Positions 32,250 to 39,910 of a DNA stretch of 64,000 bases are shown here, piece after piece; positions within the stretch are counted from its first letter, which is position 1, and each line of letters begins with the position of its first letter. A program made the translations under genes and the position numbers. The stretch spans positions 62,001 to 126,000 of the forward strand of contig NZ_JAFELM010000013.1 in the NCBI RefSeq assembly GCF_016890225.1, written 5' to 3'. Source of the stretch: Bacillus suaedaesalsae (GTDB taxonomy: Bacteria; Bacillota; Bacilli; Bacillales; SA4). The notes beneath the pieces are model-generated. The model was not told the DNA's origin and did no database searches. It worked only from the letters and a program-made list of their open reading frames with translations.

Positions 32250-33968
32250 TTAATGAAACGATTTCCAAAACAAGCCTTCTTTATATAGGATTGTTTCAAG
32301 TTGAGTGTAGGGTATTTTAAAGGTTGGGAATCCCGCTGCATAAGGCACTATTTCATATGGTAAAAAGTAAATGTACAACGCTTCTTCTGAAACATAAAAT
32401 GGTTGATCAGGTGAAATACCTTTATATGCATCTGGAAAAACGTACGAATATTGTTCATCTGTTTTTATTTGTTCCTGGATGATTGCACTTAGTATTGTTA
32501 CGTAATCGCTGTTTTCTTTAAATAGATCCTTTAATTGATAAAAAACGCCTGTTTGCAAATCAATGTGAGGAAAGACTTTTGACGGCATTCCGTGTGCTGC
32601 ACCAAAAGGGTATATATAAGAGTGTAGCTCTAAAACAAGTAATTGCTTTTTGAAAAACTCAATATCAAAGTCAGCCGTATACTCAGAGTTTGCTAAATTC
32701 TCTTCAGACTCCTTTGACATTGATAGATTTCGAAGTTGTTGATTTACTTGCTTTTCAAGAACATCAGATTGCATACCTTCTACTTGAGGATAGTAAACGA
32801 GATAGTTTTGATTTGGTCTGAACTTTCCCTCTAATACTTTGTATTTTCGAGACAGAGGAATGACGGTGTTTTGTTTCCAAATTTGTTGTCCAGTTAGTGT
32901 GTAGTACGAAATTCTAAGATCCACATTGGCCTTTATTATGTCACCTTCAAAACTTAGTGTTCCACTTCCCTTTAAAATCGGCAAGCTTTGTACGACTTTG
33001 CCACTTCGGTTTATAAAAAAGGTAGATTCGTTATTACTAGCTGAAGCAAAGCCTTTTTCGTATGGAAGTACTTGTGTAAATTCAAAGTCGGTTAATAGCG
33101 CACCTCTAGATGTTGCAACTGCAAACATTGATCCACGAAATGGCTCATCTTCCTGAATTGCTTTACCGACTGCTATTCTATTTTCTCCTAATAAATTCAC
33201 ATCATTATAGATTGGTTGTATGACGTATTTTCCTTCTATATTAATTACACCAAATTTATTCGTATAGTCCTCTGCTACATTTACGACAGCTAAGCCATTT
33301 TGAAATGGTTGAAAGCCAGAATAAGTTGGTGGAATCATCACGTTTCCCGCTAAGGTCATTACACCAAACTTTGCATCATAGCTATCTACTTCCTTAAACG
33401 CAAGAAATCCTTCACCTTGCATGCCGACAAATGGATAGTTGTACGTTTGTTTGACAGCACCTTTTTGATCAATCAGCTTGAAATTTCTTTCCACTGATTG
33501 AACAATCGCCGTCATATTTTGAAAATTATTAGCCGTTTGGTATTGAGCAGGGATAATTTCCTTCCCACTGAGATCTAAGTACCCATACAAAGATGTATTA
33601 TTTTTCATAATGGAAAAGACTGCTCTTGATTCTTGATATGTCCTGATATACGTATACGGTTTGGAGGTGAGTAATTTTCCTTGTTCATTCATAACGAAAG
33701 AACCTTTGTCATTTACGACAATCGCACGACCCTCTTCAAAATCAGATATAGACCAGTAACTTGGCTTAACAACAAACTTGCCGAACTCGTTTATAATTCC
33801 ATATTGACCATTGACCTCTACAACTGCAAGTCCGTTAACTTGAAAATCCATTGCATATTGAAAAATAGGTTGAACAGCAAACTCACCTTTTTTATCTATA
33901 TATCCCCAAAATGTGCCTTTCGCTGTTCTTACTGGTGCTGGAAATAACATCATTCTTCTTTTCTCCAT
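32250..33968 (-). CDS. WG-repeat protein with C-terminal DUF3298 (RsiV-like) domain
   Basis: 572 residues. About seven to eight degenerate WG (KWG) beta-repeats fill residues 15-340; typical units are FWGYIDKKGEFAVQPIFQYAMDFQVNGLAVVEVNGQYGIINEFGKFVVKPSY. The C-terminal ~190 residues (YLVYYPQVEGMQ, TADFDIEFFKKQLLVLELHSYIYPFGAAHGMPSKVFPHIDLQTGVFYQLKDLFKE) resemble DUF3298, the lysozyme-binding type domain of RsiV. There is no signal peptide at the chosen start (AGGAGACTGTAA site). Its role is unknown; surface ligand recognition would need export by another route. Confidence 0.8.
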   Translation of the reverse strand: MEKRRMMLFPAPVRTAKGTFWGYIDKKGEFAVQPIFQYAMDFQVNGLAVVEVNGQYGIINEFGKFVVKPSYWSISDFEEGRAIVVNDKGSFVMNEQGKLLTSKPYTYIRTYQESRAVFSIMKNNTSLYGYLDLSGKEIIPAQYQTANNFQNMTAIVQSVERNFKLIDQKGAVKQTYNYPFVGMQGEGFLAFKEVDSYDAKFGVMTLAGNVMIPPTYSGFQPFQNGLAVVNVAEDYTNKFGVINIEGKYVIQPIYNDVNLLGENRIAVGKAIQEDEPFRGSMFAVATSRGALLTDFEFTQVLPYEKGFASASNNESTFFINRSGKVVQSLPILKGSGTLSFEGDIIKANVDLRISYYTLTGQQIWKQNTVIPLSRKYKVLEGKFRPNQNYLVYYPQVEGMQSDVLEKQVNQQLRNLSMSKESEENLANSEYTADFDIEFFKKQLLVLELHSYIYPFGAAHGMPSKVFPHIDLQTGVFYQLKDLFKENSDYVTILSAIIQEQIKTDEQYSYVFPDAYKGISPDQPFYVSEEALYIYFLPYEIVPYAAGFPTFKIPYTQLETILYKEGLFWKSFH

Positions 33969-34200
33969 TTACAGTCTCCTTTAGCCTATCTAGTCTAATT
34001 ATCTTATGGAGAAAGAATAATGATTGTGCCGAGGTTTTTTGGATGGATTAAGTGAGTTTTTGCAGATCATTCGTGTTGTGTTTTGGATACATTCGAACGA
34101 TAGGGATCTAAAATAACTCTTAGAGAAAATTTTCCGATGTGTATCTGTCCGATTTTTCAATGATATCGTCGAATTTGAATAGTAAGATACTTTGGGCTTT
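33969..34200. other. Intergenic stretch with no recognised gene
   Basis: Roughly 230 bp of AT-rich sequence upstream of the WG-repeat gene; its ribosome binding site is at the right edge of the gene. No plausible small frame with a ribosome binding site was found; repeat R3b follows at 34201. Confidence 0.6.
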
Positions 34201-34288
34201 ACTTGGCTAGCGCCAAGTATTTAGACGAAGGCAATTGCCTTAGTTTTACTTATGCTTATCAGAATTATGGAGATAAATTCTGATAAGC
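34201..34288. repeat. Two-hairpin dispersed repeat R3, copy b
   Basis: ACTTGGC-TAGC-GCCAAGT first stem, a linker with GACGAAGGCAATTGCCTTAG, then TTATCAGAATT...AATTCTGATAA. It corresponds base for base in layout to copy a at 20005. Confidence 0.7.
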
Positions 34289-34299
34289 CGAAAAAAAAT

Positions 34300-34320
34300 C
34301 CCCTGCATTACGCAGGAGAC
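34300..34320 (-). terminator. Terminator of the SurA-N lipoprotein gene
   Basis: TCTCCTGC / GCAGGGGA (one mismatch) with a 5-nt loop, then TTTTTTTT on the minus strand. Confidence 0.82.
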
Positions 34321-34327
34321 CTAATTA

Positions 34328-35008
34328 TTAAAATGTTTTGATTTCACTCTCACCACGTAAGCCTTGAAGAATAAGAACAACTTTATTTTGTTCTTTCTCA
34401 GCAATTGTTTGTTGCTTGAGTTGTTCCTTCACGTCTTCTAGAGCTGGCGCTTCTTGATCAGAATTTTTCATCGATTCTTTGTATTTTTCATATGAAGCTT
34501 GAATTTCAGCATCTGTTACGTTAACTTCTCCAATATTCTTATCTAAATATTGAGTAATCAGTAGATCCTTTTCAATTCTTTCTTTTAAGGACTCTTCCGT
34601 TAACTTATTTTCTTCTAGAGCATCTTTAAACTTCTTTTCATCATCGAAGTTTGCTTTCATTTCCTCTAGCCTCTTATCAATGTCTTCTTTTGAAATTGTA
34701 ATCTTATCTTCTTTTGCTTGTTGGAATAGAAGTTCAGTATTAATTAACTGATCTATCACTTGCGTTTCCATTTGCTTTTTAGTCGCTTCATCCATATTTT
34801 CTTCAGTCATACCTTGCATTGCGTACATTGCCTTCGTTTCCTCTAGCAAAATATCATATTCAGAACGAGGGATGTCGACCCCATTAACAGAAGCAACAGC
34901 TTCCTTCTTGTCGCCGTCCTTCGCTTTCTCTTCCTTATCACTATTACATGCACCTAGTAGCATAATGCTAGTAGCGACTGCTACTGCAGCAAAAAAATTC
35001 TTCTTCAT
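34328..35008 (-). CDS. SurA N-terminal-domain lipoprotein (no PPIase domain)
   Basis: 226 residues: a lipoprotein signal ending LLGAC (Cys21), an acidic/basic linker, then the SurA_N chaperone domain (VASVNGVDIPRSEYDILLEETKAMYAMQG, VIDQLINTELLFQQAKEDKITISKEDIDKRLEEM, and the C-terminal helix QLKQQTIAEKEQNKVVLILQGLR). Foldases such as PrsA have a parvulin domain inserted between these halves; here it is absent. The protein would act as an extracytoplasmic chaperone or holdase, not as an isomerase. Ribosome binding site AGGGGG. Confidence 0.85.
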   Translation of the reverse strand: MKKNFFAAVAVATSIMLLGACNSDKEEKAKDGDKKEAVASVNGVDIPRSEYDILLEETKAMYAMQGMTEENMDEATKKQMETQVIDQLINTELLFQQAKEDKITISKEDIDKRLEEMKANFDDEKKFKDALEENKLTEESLKERIEKDLLITQYLDKNIGEVNVTDAEIQASYEKYKESMKNSDQEAPALEDVKEQLKQQTIAEKEQNKVVLILQGLRGESEIKTF

Positions 35009-35078
35009 TTTGCTAGTCCCCCTTCATCGGTCAGTTGCCTTCATTCATTTTAACATATGAAGAGTGGACATGCATCTC

Positions 35079-35465
35079 TTAAGAAAATTCGACAATATTC
35101 GGGTAGTGACAGGCACCGCAGAGTATTTCAATCACCTCTTCATTCGGACCTTGGTAGAATGCTGTTTTCCATCCGTTGTGCAAGGAGAGTGGTCCTTCGA
35201 TTGGATGAAGCCCGTTTAATGAAAGGTTTTCTAAAGCTTTTTCGAAGTCGTTTACTTCCCACGCAAGGTGAATGGTTCCTTCTATCGGTGTAACATCTTT
35301 TGCTTTTATTAGCTCAATCTTAATTTTCCCCTCCGCGCTACTCATAAAGCTTATTTCTTCTTCATTTAATGTGAAGCGATATTCAACATCGTAGCCAAAC
35401 AGTGTGTAAAATTGTTCTGATTGCTCTAAATCATTTACAAAAATTCCGATATGATGGGCTCTCAT
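35079..35465 (-). CDS. VOC-family (glyoxalase/dioxygenase-like) protein
   Basis: 128 residues opening MRAHHIGIFVNDLEQSEQFYTLFGYDV, with HxGIFV metal-ligand and paired beta-alpha-beta units typical of VOC proteins. ELIKAKDVTPIEGTIHLAWEVNDFE and FYQGPNEEVIEIL supply further ligand positions (His, Glu). Reaction unknown. The start overlaps the QueA-like stop by 4 bp (ATGA), the third gene of a tight operon. The last ~12 codons are encoded by repeat R1 copy 3, so the natural C-terminus has been replaced or extended. Confidence 0.85.
   Translation of the reverse strand: MRAHHIGIFVNDLEQSEQFYTLFGYDVEYRFTLNEEEISFMSSAEGKIKIELIKAKDVTPIEGTIHLAWEVNDFEKALENLSLNGLHPIEGPLSLHNGWKTAFYQGPNEEVIEILCGACHYPNIVEFS
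35080..35122. repeat. Dispersed repeat R1, copy 3, inside the VOC gene 3' end
   Basis: ATTCGACAATATTCGGGTAGTGACAGGCACC matches the other R1 copies. On the minus strand it supplies the final codons (GACHYPNIVEFS) of the VOC protein. Confidence 0.7.
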
Positions 35466-36499
35466 TGATTGTTCTCCATCGGAATAATTAAGTTCATATC
35501 ACCGAATTCATGCCATAAATATTCTTTTTGAATTGCTTCTCGATACGCTGACATCAGCTTTTCTTTTTCGATTAGTGTGCTCAACAGATCCAAGTGACTT
35601 GCTTCTGGTTCATGCATACCTGTAACAAGTCCATCTACACATTTTAATGGAGTTCCTTTTTTAATATAAAGTGTTGTGATTCCTTCACCAGATTGAACAA
35701 ATCCACATTGGTCGGCAACAGTTTCAATTGTACGAACGACAGTTGTTCCGACTGCGATAATTCTATTACCTTTTTTCTTTGCGTCATTAATAATTCTCGC
35801 TGTCTCTTCTGGGATATTATAGCTTTCAGGATGATGACTTGGCACCGGCCAATGGTCATTTCCATAGTAACTTAACCCAGCGTGTAGCTGTAAAAACACT
35901 ACTGATACACCTTTTCGCTTTAACTGATTGATTAGTTTCCACGTAAAGGCACGACCTGCAGAGGGCATTTCAACTGAACCAGGTACTGATGCATACACCG
36001 TTTGATAAGCATCCAGTGGCCAAGGCGTTTCAATATACTCATAGCGTATAGGTTCACCATACTGATAGAACATCTCATAAAGTCTTTGACCAGATACACT
36101 AAATCGAATCATCAGAAGTGGAAGCTCGCTACCTTCCCCCTCAATACATGCAGTAATCCCATTTGAAAAATCAATTTGTTTATCACTTGCATACAGTCCA
36201 CCAACAATTAAAACTTCCCAACTGTCATTCGTCACTCTTCTCGATAAGCGCACTTCAATATCACGTTTCCCTTGCTTACCTTTTAGTACAGACGGAATTG
36301 TACGACTGTTGTTAAGGACTAAAACATCACCCGCTTTTATAAACGATACTAAGTCATGAAACTTCTGATGAATTGTTCGGCCAGTCAGACTGTCTAACAC
36401 CATTAATTTCACATCATCACGAGCTCTGCCTGACACTTCTATCGGATGATTCGCATTTAAATTATTTGGGACGTTGAATAAGTTTTTTGTTAGTGCCAT
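35462..36499 (-). CDS. QueA-like S-adenosylmethionine:tRNA ribosyltransferase-isomerase paralogue
   Basis: 345 residues homologous to QueA: RARDDVKLMVLDSLTGRTIHQKFHDLVSFIKAGDVLVLNNSRTIPSVLKG at the N-terminus, then SAGRAFTWKLINQLKRKGVSVVFLQLHAG and GNRIIAVGTTVVRTIET, with GMHEPEASHLDLLSTLI near the end. QueA transfers and isomerises the ribosyl of S-adenosylmethionine onto preQ1-tRNA. Here the region normally reading HVGxGTFxPV is HAGLSYYGNDHWPVPSHHPES, and the gene sits between SDR and VOC genes rather than with tgt. It is thus a divergent paralogue whose substrate may not be tRNA. The ATG overlaps the SDR stop (TGATG). Confidence 0.82.
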   Translation of the reverse strand: MALTKNLFNVPNNLNANHPIEVSGRARDDVKLMVLDSLTGRTIHQKFHDLVSFIKAGDVLVLNNSRTIPSVLKGKQGKRDIEVRLSRRVTNDSWEVLIVGGLYASDKQIDFSNGITACIEGEGSELPLLMIRFSVSGQRLYEMFYQYGEPIRYEYIETPWPLDAYQTVYASVPGSVEMPSAGRAFTWKLINQLKRKGVSVVFLQLHAGLSYYGNDHWPVPSHHPESYNIPEETARIINDAKKKGNRIIAVGTTVVRTIETVADQCGFVQSGEGITTLYIKKGTPLKCVDGLVTGMHEPEASHLDLLSTLIEKEKLMSAYREAIQKEYLWHEFGDMNLIIPMENNQ

Positions 36500-37224
36500 C
36501 ACACTTCACCTCTGACAAATTGTTGTGCTTGTAAACGACTCCCATTAACCCCTAGTGCATCACTGGAAGCTAAATATAAGAACACATCAACTACATTTTC
36601 TGGTTTTGCTAGCTCGTAATCGCAATTTGGAACCGCGATTTCATGCATCTCTGTGTCCATTTCCCCCGGGTCGACCATATTCATTCGTACATTAGTGTCT
36701 TGTAATTCCTCTACCCACGTTTGTGTTAAGCCTTCCACCGCGAACTTTGATATTCCGTAAACTCCCCATTCAGCAAACCCTGTCCTTCCTGCTTCAGACG
36801 TTACATTAATGATTGAACCGTGGTCTCTCGTGATCATTCCTGGCAACACTCGCTTCGTCACTAGAAACGGATTCAGAACATTAACACGTAATACTTCTGC
36901 AAAATCAGCATTCGGAAAGTCTAACAGCAGTGTCGGGCCAGGTCCAAAGATTGAAGCATTGTTAATTAACACATCAATTCTTCCAAAAACACTTTCTACA
37001 ACCGATACAAAACGATCAACATCTTGTTCATTTGAAGTATCCGCCTTCACTGCAACCACCTCTGCTCCAATCTCCTCGAGCTCGTTCTTCACTTCAACTA
37101 ATTGATCTTCACTTCTTGCACAAATGGCCAATCGATATCCTTTCTGTGCGAATGCAAATGCTAAAGCTTTCCCTAGTCCTTTTGTAGCACCAGTAATCAT
37201 GACAACTTGGTTTTCTATTCTCAT
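36499..37224 (-). CDS. Short-chain dehydrogenase/reductase
   Basis: 241 residues of classical SDR: the NAD(P)-binding TGATKGLGKALA at about 12-23, NNAS near 90, the catalytic Ser of IINVTSEAG near 140, and YGISK (Tyr/Lys) near 155. ATG at 37224 is preferred (AAAGGAGA site); TTG two codons upstream is possible. It is the first gene of the SDR/QueA-like/VOC operon, with overlapping starts and stops. Substrate unknown. Confidence 0.9.
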   Translation of the reverse strand: MRIENQVVMITGATKGLGKALAFAFAQKGYRLAICARSEDQLVEVKNELEEIGAEVVAVKADTSNEQDVDRFVSVVESVFGRIDVLINNASIFGPGPTLLLDFPNADFAEVLRVNVLNPFLVTKRVLPGMITRDHGSIINVTSEAGRTGFAEWGVYGISKFAVEGLTQTWVEELQDTNVRMNMVDPGEMDTEMHEIAVPNCDYELAKPENVVDVFLYLASSDALGVNGSRLQAQQFVRGEV

Positions 37225-37368
37225 ATCCAAATCTCTCCTTTATTTCCACTTATTACTTTAAGTATAAGAAAGCAGAGAGGTTATGAAATCGTAGAAGAGC
37301 ATGAACTTTCCTTCCTTTCATGGACTGATATTCTCTACACCTTTAGTCTGAGAGGGTTATTAAAGAAA

Positions 37369-37405
37369 AATCGACAAATTCCGGGTGGTGACTGGCACCA
37401 TTCTG
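37369..37405. repeat. Dispersed repeat R1, copy 4
   Basis: ATCGACAAATTCCGGGTGGTGACTGGCACCATTC; the core GGTGGTGACTGGCACCA matches the other copies. It lies between the SDR operon and the sigma-factor gene. Confidence 0.65.
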
Positions 37406-37502
37406 TTATTTATTGGATAATATAAAAAAACGTTATTGACCCGTATCTTTTTGGTGGAGGTATTCGTTTAAAGGGTAGAGACGTGCTGAAGGAGTGAATT
37501 TT

Positions 37503-38213
37503 GTGGAGAGTAATGTGAGATCGCCCAAGAGTGTGGAGCAACAGCCACAGGTTTTGGATGAGCGTATGATGGATTTGTATCCGAAGCTTCAAAAGTATTG
37601 TCAGTTTCTCACTCAGAGTAAGTGGGATGGAGAGGACTTGGTGCAGGAGTCTTTGTTAAAGGCTTGGTCTCATTACCGCAATGCTCCTGAATTGAGTCAT
37701 TCTTTAGTGAACAAGATGGCTTATAACCATTGGATTGACATAGTGAGGAAGCGGCAAAAAGAAATGCTATTGTCTGAGGTTGATTCTGAGCAAACAACAG
37801 ATGATACAAATCAGGCAGAGATTCGCTTTGATATCCTCACAAAACTACTATCAAATCTAACACCAAAGCAAGTTATGGTTTTAACGTTGAAGGAAGCATT
37901 TCTCTTTCAGAACAATGAAATTGCTGAAATTCTACACACAACGGAGACCTCTGTTAAAAGCATTTTACACCGTGCAAAGCAACGGCTGAAAAATGAAGAG
38001 TCTACTCACCTCATGCCGTATTGGGATGATGAGGAATTAAAACAGATAAAATTCATTTTAAATGAATCGTTGTTAACTCAAGACCCAACAATTCTCATTC
38101 AATCAATCCCATTTATTCGCTCGTTACAAAAGGAAACAAAAGCACCTACATGCTCTATGCAAAAAACACGACGTTCTCTATCTCCTTCAAGCATTGTCTA
38201 CATGGCGGCGTAA
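37503..38213 (+). CDS. Sigma-70 family (ECF-like) RNA polymerase sigma factor
   Basis: 236 residues. Region 2: [35 protein letters not shown] and [16 protein letters not shown]; region 4: [50 protein letters not shown] (HTH). A further ~65 residues with low similarity to known domains follow, giving an extended ECF. No anti-sigma factor gene is adjacent. GTG at 37503 (AAGGAG 8 nt upstream) is preferred over one three codons earlier. A clpP-like gene follows 19 bp downstream. Confidence 0.85.
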   Translation: MESNVRSPKSVEQQPQVLDERMMDLYPKLQKYCQFLTQSKWDGEDLVQESLLKAWSHYRNAPELSHSLVNKMAYNHWIDIVRKRQKEMLLSEVDSEQTTDDTNQAEIRFDILTKLLSNLTPKQVMVLTLKEAFLFQNNEIAEILHTTETSVKSILHRAKQRLKNEESTHLMPYWDDEELKQIKFILNESLLTQDPTILIQSIPFIRSLQKETKAPTCSMQKTRRSLSPSSIVYMAA

Positions 38214-38232
38214 AGCCAAGGAGGCATTTTCA

Positions 38233-38817
38233 ATGAATACAATTCCTTATGTTATTGAACAATCAAGTCGTGGCGAACGATCTTATGATATTTATTCAAG
38301 ACTATTGAAAGATCGCATCATCATGATTAGTGATGAAATTAACGATGCTGTCGCAAACAGTGTTGTTGCTCAATTATTATTTTTAGCAGCTGATGATCCG
38401 GATAAAGACATCTCTCTTTATATCAACAGCCCCGGAGGCTCCACGACAGCTGGTTTTGCTATTTTTGATACGATGCAATACATTAAGCCAGATGTCAGAA
38501 CGATTTGTACAGGAATGGCAGCATCATTCGGAGCAATGCTTCTCCTAGCTGGGACAAAAGGTAAACGCTATGCTCTGCCTAACAGTGAAATTATGATTCA
38601 TCAGCCTCTAGGAGGAGCTCGAGGTCAAGCAACGGAAATTGAAATTTCCGCAAGACGCATCCTTAAACTTCGTGAGCATATAAATGAGATTATCGCAGAA
38701 CGTACCGGCCAATCAGTTGAAAAAGTAGCAACCGACACAGATCGTGATTATTTCATGAGTGCGGTAGAAGCGAAGGAATATGGAATTATTGATGAAGTAA
38801 TTAAGTCCAATAAATAG
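38233..38817 (+). CDS. clpP: ATP-dependent Clp protease proteolytic subunit (ClpP paralogue)
   Basis: 194 residues, full ClpP length, with the catalytic triad Ser98 (GMAASFGAM), His123 (MIHQPLGG) and Asp172 (DRDYF). The handle and N-terminal loop [30 protein letters not shown] are canonical. The peptidase forms tetradecamers with ClpX/ClpC. The ATG at 38233 has AAGGAGG. In Bacillus the main clpP is usually monocistronic; its place directly behind a sigma factor suggests a second, specialised copy, which can only be confirmed on the whole genome. Confidence 0.9.
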   Translation: MNTIPYVIEQSSRGERSYDIYSRLLKDRIIMISDEINDAVANSVVAQLLFLAADDPDKDISLYINSPGGSTTAGFAIFDTMQYIKPDVRTICTGMAASFGAMLLLAGTKGKRYALPNSEIMIHQPLGGARGQATEIEISARRILKLREHINEIIAERTGQSVEKVATDTDRDYFMSAVEAKEYGIIDEVIKSNK

Positions 38818-38823
38818 GAACAA

Positions 38824-38845
38824 AGCTCGTCCACTAGGGCGAGCT
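38824..38845 (+). terminator. Hairpin after clpP
   Basis: AGCTCG-T-CC / GG-C-GAGCT stem with a weak T-rich tail (CTCCTT); only moderate terminator quality. Confidence 0.5.
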
Positions 38846-38849
38846 CTCC

Positions 38850-39410
38850 TTATAGCTGAAACTTTTCTTTAATTATCTGGGCAACTTCTTCAGCACTCAT
38901 GTTTTTATTGTTTATTCGGATATAATTCTCTTTCTTAATCTCACCTTCAAGTGAGTTTAAACGATATTTGTCCATTGATTTAAGTAAATCTTGTTCAGAC
39001 CACTCTAGATTTCGTTTAGACGGTTTATGCTCTAACCGATGAGCCGTTTTATTTCGTTCTAGTCGTTCATCCACATCTGCCTCTAACTCTACAAAAAATA
39101 CAGTAGCCCCGTTTGTTTCAAAGAGATTACATACTTTCTCTACATAATCCCAATCTCCTTGCTGATTAAAGGCCCAAACAAATGTAAAAATCATCCCATA
39201 CATATCACTTTTCGCAGCAGCTTCAAATATCTCCTGACGAAATAAATTAACCAGTCTTTTGCCCTCTTTTGTCCCATAATCAAAAAATGGTGTAACTAAA
39301 TCAATTGTCATATGATTATGAAACAGTTTCAAATCTGTAATCTTCTCTAACTCATGTCCAACCGTCATTTTCCCAACTGCCTGTGGACCAAATACTAATA
39401 TAAATTTCAT
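38850..39410 (-). CDS. P-loop kinase-like protein (AAA_33/shikimate-kinase-like)
   Basis: 186 residues with Walker A GPQAVGKMT (8-16). Other motifs are HNHMTIDLVTPFFDYG (substrate/lid region), TFVWAFNQQGDWDYVEKVCNLFETNGATVFFVELEADVDERLERN and WSEQDLLKSMDKYRLNS. It resembles small-molecule or nucleoside kinases; substrate not recognised. Ribosome binding site CGGGGGATAC. It is followed, 20 bp upstream in the transcript order, by the gene at 39431. Confidence 0.85.
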   Translation of the reverse strand: MKFILVFGPQAVGKMTVGHELEKITDLKLFHNHMTIDLVTPFFDYGTKEGKRLVNLFRQEIFEAAAKSDMYGMIFTFVWAFNQQGDWDYVEKVCNLFETNGATVFFVELEADVDERLERNKTAHRLEHKPSKRNLEWSEQDLLKSMDKYRLNSLEGEIKKENYIRINNKNMSAEEVAQIIKEKFQL

Positions 39411-39430
39411 ATATGTATCCCCCGTGTTTT

Positions 39431-39844
39431 CTATATCTCTTCTTGATATATCTTTAATTGCAACGGTGTATAGTTCAAAGTAGCTTTAAACTCTTCGAGG
39501 CTTTCAATATTATCAAAATACTCCTCGATTCCTTCTTCAGTTTCAAAGTACCATTCTGTTGCTTGTAAGTCTTGTAGCTCTTCCATTGGTTCGAATGTAA
39601 ACTCACAGTGTAATTGCTCCATATGTGAATATTCGTCTCCTTCATATACCGTAAACTGCCTTACAAACTCAAGACAAAAGAATGTGTCTTCCTTCAATCC
39701 ACACTGAAAAAGAACTTCAACATCATCTTCATCTTCAATCGGCATTTGAGCAAACCTTTTAAACTCTACCCAAACTTGTTTTACATCTTTCGTATTTTTC
39801 ATTTGGTGTTTTAAGTAATTTTCTGCATTTCTTACTGTTAGCAA
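39431..39844 (-). CDS. Conserved-looking hypothetical acidic protein, 137 aa
   Basis: A strongly acidic, aromatic-rich cytosolic protein: LKHQMKNTKDVKQVWVEFKRFAQMPIEDEDDVEVLFQCGL, FFCLEFVRQFTVYEGDEYSHMEQLHCEFTFEPMEELQDLQATEWYFETEEGIEEYFDNIESLEEFKATL. No signal peptide or membrane span. The start is a TTG with AAGGGATG somewhat far upstream. I do not recognise the family. It is probably cotranscribed with the kinase gene downstream. Confidence 0.7.
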   Translation of the reverse strand: MLTVRNAENYLKHQMKNTKDVKQVWVEFKRFAQMPIEDEDDVEVLFQCGLKEDTFFCLEFVRQFTVYEGDEYSHMEQLHCEFTFEPMEELQDLQATEWYFETEEGIEEYFDNIESLEEFKATLNYTPLQLKIYQEEI

Positions 39845-39910
39845 TATGCATTCATCCCTTCTATCTTTATGCTATATCTATATATTCTCTTAAATTAACA
39901 TGAAAAATCA

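Noticed and set aside
37207-37425. 72-codon frame upstream of the sigma factor
   Set aside because: It overlaps the start of the SDR gene on the other strand and runs through repeat R1; there is no plausible start signal.
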